A stretch of 64,000 bases of DNA from Nectonema munidae (taxonomy: Eukaryota > Nematomorpha > Nectonematoida > Nectonematidae): the NCBI GenBank assembly GCA_030549495.1, contig JAUIRK010001040.1, forward strand, positions 1 through 64,000. Direction: 5' to 3'. A program made the position numbers and the translations under genes. This document shows positions 36,166 to 47,100 of this stretch, in pieces. Below the pieces are notes generated by a model. It was not told the origin of the DNA. It searched no databases and saw nothing but the letters and a program-made list of their open reading frames with translations. The stretch's first letter is position 1. Each line of letters begins with the position of its first letter.

Positions 36166-38100
36166 ATGTATACGAATTGGGTCCTCTTCGTTTTTCGTTT
36201 ATTTTGAAACACGTAATTATTTAAGGTTCCGATGATTTAGCAAGTATGAATCATTAATGATGAATTGATCGTTTTGGAATTAGTCATAGAAGTAATATTG
36301 AAAAAAATCGCATTAATTGAAAAGTAAATATTTAAATATAATCAATTTATAATAACTTTGTGAAAAAAACAAAATATATCTTTTTCAAAAATGGAATAAA
36401 AAAAGTATACTAAAAATATTGCTCTTTTTTACCCTATAAAAATGTAGAATATTTTTACATTAAATTTGTGGAGATATAAAAGCTCTATAAATATATTAAG
36501 ATTCAAATTATAAAAATTTCAAATATTTTTATAAATAGAGGTAAAACTTATGTTTAATACGATTTGTTTTTGCAAAAAAAGAATTTTAAAAAAGTTTAGG
36601 ACTTAATTGTAAATTATTTATTTAAAGCAATTATTTTAAGACATTCATTCTCAAAGCTCTAAAACAGGGAAGGGGAGCATGTCGCATGTTGGGCATCAAG
36701 TGTGGTCTTTTACGACCTTTGATATTTTTCTTCACTCATTTGATATTTCAGATGCTCGAAATGAAATGTCTGAAGATATCCTAAAATCTCCTCTTGACAG
36801 GAGGAATAATTTGGAAAAAGACGGTAGAATATCCCAGTATTCGTGAAAATCCACAACGATGATTTCCTCCTTTTCTTAAACATAGTGTTGTGAATCCTTC
36901 CTTCGTACTTTGCAAAAATGAATACTTCCCTTATAACACCTTTTACAAACGAGCACTTGGAGGACCAATTGAGGAACCGTTATGTTAGAACTTATGAAGA
37001 ACTATCTACTTGTCTGTATTAAATATTTGAATATGTTATTGTCTCCTTGTTTATGACTGATCTTTTCTACAAGTTTCGTAATCCTTTACTTGGAACTTGA
37101 ATAGTTTACATACAACTCATCTCAACATCAAACCTAGATCAAGCATGCCAATTCAACCAAATCGCCCGTGTTAGATTCCCAACTCGCTTCACTAGTGCAT
37201 CTACTTTACTATACCTATCTAGTTCTATTTGAAATTATACAGAAAAATTAGAACTAACAACTCTATAAATAACGAAAAAACTAATGAATCAGCTACAAAC
37301 AAACTTTGTAACCCACGAAGTAGCTAACCAACTGAAAAACCAACTCACATAAGGATCGGTGGACAGCATTTCGGAAAATTTCCGAAGACTTAAATTTAAA
37401 CTGTGGAAATTTTTTAAATCCTGACGATGCATTTTAAAACTCGATGAAACTTCTAGAGTAGGGCGCTGCTTCTAGGGTAGGTATGCAATCAAAACATTTT
37501 AACCCTAAAAACAGTCAAAATACAGTCTTTTATTCAAATCTAAGTATATGCATGATTAGGCCTTTATGAAGTTATATCTTTCTATAGGGAGGGGTAATTA
37601 TATATTTTTAGATGAGTTAACTTTTTTTAAAAATGGGATATTAAATTTCGTGGAAACATTGATTTCAAACTTAAATATAGAGAAAAGTGATCTAGTTTAC
37701 ACATCAAAATTTCAATTTGAAAAAAAGCATGTTGACATTATGTCCTATTTCAATTTCATTTTAATTAGTCGAAGGTATATCAAATATTTTTTTCTTCCCA
37801 CAGATGTTTAAAACCTACAGTTTATCGGTATCCATTTACCCGTTATCTACCAGTCAAATCAGTCGTCGTTATTCAATTTCTATTGATTTCAATTAAAAAC
37901 TGGACATTGTCTGTTGTCCATTTTTGTGCCATTAAACGTTTTTTTTGGAGATGAGGCATCTGTTGAAACAAAAATTAAGATTATGTATTTACAGTATAAT
38001 TTTTCAATTGATGGATAATTTCATACTGATGTAAGTCAGTACGAACTTGAAAATTTTAACTTTTAAATGAAGGCATAATTTCTTACAAAACCAAAAAAAT
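36166..38100. other. No gene recognised between B and D
   Basis: Searched for an exon that could link gene D to gene B; none was convincing. A plus-strand run at 36680-36846 (FDISDARNEMSEDILKSPLD) is protein-like but isolated. An 81-codon plus frame at 37566-37811 has no domain. Confidence 0.4.
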
Positions 38101-41100
38101 CTATAGAAAATAATTATATAAAAAATACGTAGGTCTCCTGTGTATTTTATCATATTCCACTTTTGGTCCTAAAGAAGACGGAAAAACTTGCAATTTCAAC
38201 ACGTCAATTGGAATATCTTTTTCGTTATCGATATATTCTTTGAAGTTGCCATTGGTAACTTCAATTATCGTTTTCGCTTCAAATTCTCCATTTCTTTTGA
38301 CCAATTCAGCCCATATATTCTCATTAGCATCAGATCGCCATTGAATTTGTGTCGAGCCGTTGGGAAATGTTCTTAATGAACTGAGGAACGATTTGGAATG
38401 CTCCAAGAACGCTAAATTTCGGATAATTGATCAGGAGAAAAGTGATGAAGAAAGTTTTACGTTTGCATGTGTCATCCACGCTTGCACTGCCAGAGTCACA
38501 CGCGCAATAAAAGTCTTCTTCTTCAAAATATATTATGCCTTTTTTGCTTCCGTTACAGACTCCTGAAAATACAAATCGAAGACTGCTATTTCTAGCTCTT
38601 GGTAATTCGATACGCCAAACATATGGAAAACGTGTCGAAGACGTGCGAAAAGTTTCGAGCTCGCTGTCAACGAACACACCGACCTTGCTCTTCTTTCGCC
38701 CGAGAAACGCAAATAAAAGCGTCTGTCGAAAGCATGCGAAAAATAACGAGTTATAGTTGTATTAATTCTATTAGAGTTGTGAATGAATGCACCCTCATTT
38801 TCTTTGATTTCCGTAGTCACATCTGTTATCGTAAAAATAAGGAAAAGATCATTCAATCGTAACGATCACGCCCACTATCAAAGTATACAATTAATTTTTT
38901 TTATTAACTCTCTAATTTTTTTATTCAATTTATCTTTTCATTTTCACGTTTTTTATATTAATGTGAAAAATTATAAAAACAATTATAAATAATAAATTTT
39001 CCATTTTAAAATAATTATAAAATAAAAAAATTAATTGATAAGGTGAAAAATTAAATTAAAAAATTAAAATGAAAATAGTCAATGTTTGTTATGAAAATAT
39101 TTCACACTTTTTTTCAAAATCAATTTTATCATATGTGATATAAATTCAGCAAATTTTTTTTTGTATGATTGAAATTTTTAGCAGAAAATAATTAAAGTAT
39201 TTTTCTTTTCTGGTTTTATTTAAAAGTAAGAATTTTTTCAATAATTTTTTTGGAAAAGTTTATTTAACTAAGAAGATAAAGTGAGCCTCAATGGTTGTTA
39301 GGGTGTACCTCTCAGCTTAACAGTTGAAGGTCAGGGGTTCGATCCCCAAGCCTCCCAAAAACAAATTCACAAAAACTGTGATTAACCATCTTAAGCATAA
39401 TGCGAGCATATAGCCTTACGGCTGAAAGTGCTTGGATATTTCCAACCACCCAAACAAGATAAAGTCCAAATTATTAATATGTAACAAATTCTACATTTTT
39501 CCTTAAGATTTTCTAAAGGAAAGTTTTTTGAAAGTTAAAATAAAAAATTTTAAATTTGTTTACTTAAACATTTTCCCAAGAATTTGTATCGTAAGTTTTT
39601 ATTAACTTTCTTTTACTTAGACTTTTACAGCATGAAGTTCTTCTCTTTTTCGCTTATCTAACTCATTTCCATTTTCTTCTAAGGATGATGATCTCGACCT
39701 TACTTGTTCGCATTTGATCTACATTTCTTCATATGTTAAATTGATTAGCATGAAAGTGTTGATAAAATCGGTATGAAGTTTTGACACTTCATGAAGTTAT
39801 TCTTAGCCACTCTTCAGCATAGTTTCAAGATACGTAGTTTTGCAAATTTAACTTACCGATGGTTAATAACGGAATGTAATGTCATTGCTTTACGTAAATT
39901 TTTATTATTACAGGTTAGAATTAAAAAATATTTTATTGTCAAATTTAGTATAGATATAATAAAAGTTATACTTTTAAATACTTTACTCTTGTTTAACTTT
40001 AATAGATAACGTAGAACACTCTGATATTTGGTTATGATAGCGCAAGAATCAGATTTTTACACTATTGTATCCTCATTTGTATGTTGTATCAAGTAAGACA
40101 TTCAACATAAAAAAGTATGCAATGGTGCTATACCCTTATACTAAAGGAAATACAGAGTCAAATTTGTTGTTTATGCAAACCGTATTTTATGCCACTCAAT
40201 ATTCTATAACGTTTTTAAATATGACACTTTTTGTGTATCATTAGAAAACAATATTTGTTCAATATTTTTCTCTTTTTCATCGAATTTAAATTTGTAAGCA
40301 GTTTCTTCCAGACTATAGGATGAGTAGTTTAAAAATTTCATTAAAAATGCTTCTCATTTCGTGATGACAATAAAATGGCTTCACAAATTTGGACATAAAC
40401 TGTCATGATATAGAGAATTTTGGAGAGATCATTTTTTCTAAGAAACAAAAAAATTCAATGAAAGTCCAAGTTAAAAGTTCTCACTTATGCAATTTTCTGT
40501 TTCGTGTGTTGCCATATTGTCATAGCAGCGACAAGGGTATTCTGTGATTATTCGACGGCAATGGGAATGAAGTCCACATTTTTTGCCATTCTGGAACTCA
40601 CATTTATCTAAATTAATTAAATAAAATTTGGAATAAAAAGGCTTATTTTCTTTTTTACCTACGCAAGATCCATCAATATACAATTGATATTCTCCTTTGC
40701 AATTGCAAACGAATCCTGTTTTTGTTTGTAAACACTCTGAATTTCCCGAACACGTTGAACTTTGTTGCAAATATGTGCATGATTGCTTCTCTAATTCTGA
40801 AAAAAATGTGAAAACATTTTAGAGAATGAAACAACTTTCATAAAAAGGCATCTTTATTTTTAATATTTGTCTTATTCTTGGCCAAGCTACGAGTAATATT
40901 TAAAGTGGTTGAAATAGTACCATTCACTTTCAGTTTTCATAAGAATAATGACAAATTATAAAAGTTGGCGTCGTGAATGTATGCAGAAGTTAGCGTTAAA
41001 TTATAGGAGTGTGACCATTGGACTAGTAAAATTTGTCTTAAGGAAATTTGCTCGGTTTTATATAAAAAAAAGTTGAAATGCACAACCCAGGCACCATTGA

Positions 41101-44100
41101 ATTTCCATTTTTCATAATTAAAAAATATGTCAAAAAGGGTGTTAGCAGGGAAAAGATTGTTAGTGAAACATGTTGTGAAAGCAAAGAAGGACCTAATCAT
41201 GTGTTCTAAACAAAGATACACGATCATGTCCCATCATCAATTTTCCATCGGTGCAGAGTTTTTGGTAATCAAAATCAAAAAGACATAGTTTTCACAATAC
41301 GTGGGTACTTCAACTGGAAAAAGGCTAACAAACGGGATAGAGGTTTAATAAGCACGAAACTTCTTCACCACATATCAGTTCTATGGCAGCATGGAAAGAA
41401 AGAAAAACCCCAAATGAAAAAGATAGTTCGCTGTCGACTTTGATATTTAAAAATGTGATAGGTAAAATAGATATTACATAAAATCAATAGTTGATGTAAT
41501 CAAATTTCTAGTGGCTAATCAGTTGGCATTCAGAGGAACTTTCGATGAAAATGTATCAAAAGAAGAGGGGCTCTTCAATAATCTTTTCGAATACACCATA
41601 GAAAAAGACCATCATTTGAAGCAAATTATTAACACTTGCATTCCTCAAAATGCGACGTACACACCCCCGCAACTACAAAATGAAATCATCGCCACTCTAC
41701 ACAGTATGGTTTAAGATCCGGTTGCCAGAGATGTCAAAGAGTTTGATTCGGGACGCTACTCTCTTTTGGATAGAACGAGAGACAAATCGAATACCAAAAA
41801 TATTTATATCGGTCTCCGTTATGTTAAAAACGACAAAATTTTCGACCCTTTGTTGGATATGATCACCTTAGAGCACGATGAGCTTGATGCTAATGCATTG
41901 GTTCTCAAATACATAGATGTTTTAAAAGAGTCGGAGATCAATTGCTCAAAACTTATATCACAATATAACGATGGAGCAAATGTCATGAGCGGTTGTGAAG
42001 ATGGAGTTCAAGCTATTATTCAACAACAATTAGCTAGAAAAAAGTCCATATATTCACTGCCTTAATCATCGCCTTCTTTTAGTAGTCATTGACACATTTA
42101 GAGAGAATAAAGTTCGGAAGGATTTTTGTGATCAATGTATAGCATTGTATGTCTATTCGTCGTCCCAAAGTTGGAAATCATTATCAAGAGAAATCCTAAA
42201 AAATATTACTTGAAGAGAGATGTTCTGACCACTATGAAAACACAAAAGTTATCATTTCTGAATTTTCACATATAATCGAAGCGTTAACTACAATTACTTT
42301 AACTCTACAAGTACTATAGAGGTGAAATCATAGCAGAAGCTATCAAGTATAAAGTTTACATTTACAGCTCTTTTGCTTGAAAGGATTCTCAGTCTCATCA
42401 AACCTCTAATCTAATATCAACTATGGAGGTATCAGATAGGGTCTATAATAATCAGCTCAAAAATTTGTGAAATGAAACTTTTGAGGAACTACGTAAGCTT
42501 TCACAAAGTATGCTTTGTAGTGCAGAAAAGTCAGAGACGCTACATCAAAAAAGAAAGATTATGTTGAGTGTTCGATTACGTGATGCTATTGTCACAAATA
42601 GCACAGGTCAAAGAGACTCAGAAGATATTAATCAAGCCCTCAAGCGAACTTTCTATGAAGCAATTGACCATGTATTAGTAGAATACGAAAGACGGTTTAC
42701 TGAGAATTCATTACTCTATGGAGCAATATTTTCTATAGTAAGCCCAAGATACACAGAGTACTTTAACATTGAAGTTCTTCAGACTCTTGATGAACTCATT
42801 GAACTTCCATCAGCTGCTGAACTAGCAGTCGTTAATGATTATCTGAAAAGAAAAGCAGTACCTTTAACCGTATGTGAGATTCTGGGAGCTCTCTATGAGC
42901 AAAAAGAAGCTTTTTCTGATACATATAAATTAGTGTCAACTTTAGCTTCATTTCCATACTACACTGCTATTTGTGAATCCACCTTTTTCAATTTTGGCCA
43001 ACATCGATAACCCTCAGAGAAGCTCAATGCTTAGCTCAAGCAAGTCGAAGCTTGAACCATTGAATTAATTAATGTATATGTTTGAATAAAGGTAAAAACT
43101 GTAAAAATTTATTGTTCTCACCCATAAAACTATTAAAAGTTGAAATTATAAACTAACAATTTTTTTATACTTTTTTGTCTGTGAATTAAAAAATATATTA
43201 GAAAAAAAAACTTTTTTACTTGCTGGTTTTATAAATGCTTCTAATATCCTGAATATTCTGATGATGATATGATAACTAGGAACTAAATAAAGAAGAATTT
43301 ACTGAAGAAAATGATGAATTAAACTTGAAAGAAGTAAAAAATATTTGCAAAAAATAGTGATGAAGATAACGATTGATTTTTAGAAAATGGAACTGGGCTG
43401 TTTTTCTGAGCCAAACAATCTGGCTCTTGAAGAAGAGGCATCAAATCATTTAAACTCGTCCGCATCTTCAAATAATTTAATTTTACAAAAAAGAAATATT
43501 CGGAAAGAAAGATGTAAACACTTCATAAATTTCAACAATGAGCTTTCAATTTTTGATTTGATCTTCAATGAAGAAATAAGAAAAATTTTCCATTTGCCAT
43601 AATATTAAAGCTTTGCTTGAAGAAATTAAATTGCTTGTTTGTGGACAGTTTAAATCGAAGCTTAAAGGCGGTTCTGCTGCATAATGGTGGAATGTACGCA
43701 AACATTCCTATTGCTCACTCTGTTCATTTAAGAGAAGGCTATGAAAATGTGAAACGCCTACTCCAATTATTCAAGTATGATGAACATAGTTGGGAATTGA
43801 TTGGGGATTTCAAGATGATTAGCTTTTTAACAGGTTTACAGAGCGGTTTTACAAATTATCCCTGTTTTCTCTGCTACTGGGATAGTCGAGATACAAAAAA
43901 CCATTATGAAACAAAAACTGGCCTTTGAGAACGGACTTCTTTATAGGTGAAAAAACGTCAAGTGGCAACCGTTGGTTAAGCAGGAAAAGATTTTGATGCC
44001 TCCTCCCCACATCAAACTTTGGCTAATAAAACAATTTGTGAAAGCACTAGATCAAAATCTCTTGCCTTCGAGTAATTAAAAGCCGTATTTCCAAAGTTGT

Positions 44101-47100
44101 TGGAGGCTAAAATAAAAGCAGGAGTATTTGTTGGGCCTCAAATTAGAAAACTAATGAAAGACTCAAAGTTTTTGGAAAACTTGTTGATGTCTGAGAAAAA
44201 TGCTTGGTTTTGTTTTGTTGCTGTTGTTAAGGGTTTTTTAGGTAACAAAAAAGAAGAAAATTACCGCGAACTTGTCAACAATCTTATTAAGTCCTACAAA
44301 GAAACGGGTTGTCGAATGTCTCTTAAGTTACACATGTTACATTTGCATTTGGATTTTTTCAAATACAATATGGGAAAGTAGTCTGAAGAGCAGGGTGAAC
44401 GCTTCCACCAAGATGTCATGGAATTTAAACAGCGCTATCAAGGCCAGTATAATGAGCATATGATGGGCGATTACGTCTGGAGTTTGGTCAGGAAAACATA
44501 ACCTCTTCATCGAAGAAAGAACAGAAAATCTGTGGGCTTTTAAAAAGATAAACAATTTTCTTTGTTTTAGAAAATAAAAATAGTATCAAATTAACGATTT
44601 AAAATATGAAATATATTTTTTTTATTACTTTTTATCGTGTAATAGAACATATTCAATCAAAAAATTCACTAAAACAAAAATTGTGTTTCATTGTGATAAA
44701 CAATAACTAAAAAATAAATCAATTCATATAACAAGCAAACAATTAAATACAAATCTATTCAACAATTTGTGTATTCTTATATAAACAATCAGAGGTCTGG
44801 CAAGAACCCGTAAAGACAACTTACCAAATTTTTGTAAGTTGTGGCTTTTATGGAAATACTCTATCAGCTTTGTTTTGAACTGATAGATTATACTCATATA
44901 AAGATAGTATAATCTAGGGGCTAACAACAACAACAACAACAACTTACCAGACCTTATTATATATTTAATATAAAAATCGTAAAATACAGAATAAACATAC
45001 TTAAAATAAAAATTTCAAAAAATATTTAACATACATATTGAAAGCACCATTTCAAAAATTCTACACGAAAGTTAAAAACACTTAACTTTGAAATTGCGGT
45101 TTTATTTCATGAAAACAATTTGATTGGTTAAAATGTTTATGTAATACTTATCAAGGTTAGGATTTAGGGGGCATTTACCTTTATTGTATTTTATTTTTTT
45201 TTGAGTAATAAATCTTTGAACTTTATTTTGATGAAATGATATAAAATTAAAAGACGCATTTTGCATTGTATAATTATTAATATTTCGTTTCTTAGTGTAT
45301 ATAATGTAAATTTTTTAAGCGTTTTCAAAATGTAAGAAAACATTTTTATAAATGAAATTCCATATGTGCCTCCCATCCACTTTTTTTTTACTTTTTCGAT
45401 TCAAAGACAAATTACTTTTAGATTAATAAAGATTTATGCAAGCTATAAAAGGTTTACCTACCTCATTTCGGTAGCGCTATCACGTGGTGCTAGTAAATTG
45501 ACCCGAGAGTAAGTTCAATGACCCGTACCTCAACCCAAAATTTTATCATATTTTTAATTCCCACGAGATGTTTAAATAATTTTGAAAAAATTTCTTGTCA
45601 GTTAAAGTACTTTTATAAATAAATGATTTTGTGGAAAAAAAATTTCAATTTTTTTTTCAATTTTTTATAAAAAAAGGTTCCCATTTTCAAAAATTGACAT
45701 TTTGACCGAATTTTTTTAAAACAAAATAAAAATATTTTTTCTAATTTTTACACGATCTTATTCAAAATTACTTAAGTTTTATTTTAGAATTTTAAAATTT
45801 TGAAAAATATTTATTTTTGATATATATTTTTTTGATTTTAACAATTTTTTTTTAATTTTTCTGTCAAAATTTACAAATGTTAATTTTGAAACAAAACTTT
45901 ATGCGACAATTTTTTTTTTTAATATTTAAACCATGCCTAACTTAAAGAGCATCCTTTTACCTACATTTTTCAATTATTTTTGGTTTTTAAAAAATTTCAA
46001 AATTTTTTTTATAGCGCCTTGAACAATATGTACAATTTTGCCATTTTGACTATATTTTAGCGTGTAAAATGAAGAATAAATTTTTTTTTCTAATTTTTTT
46101 CATATTCATAAAATATACCTTATATTTAAACATACTACGTTGAAAAAATTTGGAAAAAAATTTTTACCTTTACAAAATTTTCGAAAAATATCAAACTTAT
46201 CCCATTTTCTATTTTAATATCTCATTTTAAAGGAAATTTTATACTGATTACGAAAATGTATAAAGATTTTAATTTTTTTTTTAATTTTTTTTTTGGCCTT
46301 GGAACTTGATAAAATGAAAAAATTCCAACGTTGACCTCAAAAAAAATTAAAAAATCATTCGATTCATTTAAAATAAATTACATTTTTCAAAGCAGCGTAT
46401 AAAACTCCAGATTACGCTTTTAAATTTTTTATTTTTTTATTTTTTAAATTCTAGGCCTTTTCAGCTTCACGAAAAGCTATTGAAACCAAGCGCGCTGAAT
46501 TGAGATAGAAATTTAAAATTCTAAATCAGAAGGAAAAATTTTTTAAAAAGATAAAAATTAATTTAGAATATATAAAAAGGAATAAAATAGCAATATGAAA
46601 AATTAGGATGTTCAGCCAATAGAAAAAAAGAGGATTCCAAACACGAGAAGAAATAGTTACGAATATATGGAAAAATTATAAAAATAAATTTTTCAAATCA
46701 TTTGGATGTTATGAATTGAAGACGAAATTTAAGATTTGTGAAGATACATCTAGGAGTAATCGTTATATCTAGTTTATTAAAACTATCAAGTATTTAAAGG
46801 CGAAGAGCTTTTCCTGCTGCACAATTTTTATTTCAAATATGTTTTCAAATATTTCTGAAAGAACATTGAATGCTTCGTGTTTTCTAAGAATCTAATAAGT
46901 TCTCATTTTTAGAGTTAAAGAAATGTTTACAGAGTGAAAAAGTGAGAACAAAAATACCCTCAATTTTTTGTTTGTCAATGCTAAAAGATATAATTCATGA
47001 ATGCTTGAGATGTAAAAGATAAAAGGCAACTTACGCCATCATGCATGCATGTATGTTGGGTATGATATATATGTTTACCTAATTATTATTAGCATACTTA

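Noticed and set aside
36680-36846. Possible coding exon with FDISDARNEMSED
   Set aside because: Isolated, no splice signals matched to neighbours, and on the opposite strand to genes B and D.
38535-38862. Several overlapping open frames around 38.5-38.86 kb, including a 107-codon minus frame with a hydrophobic start
   Set aside because: They overlap exon 6 of gene D and its flank in other frames; only the frame with a matching acceptor, donor and phase was kept.
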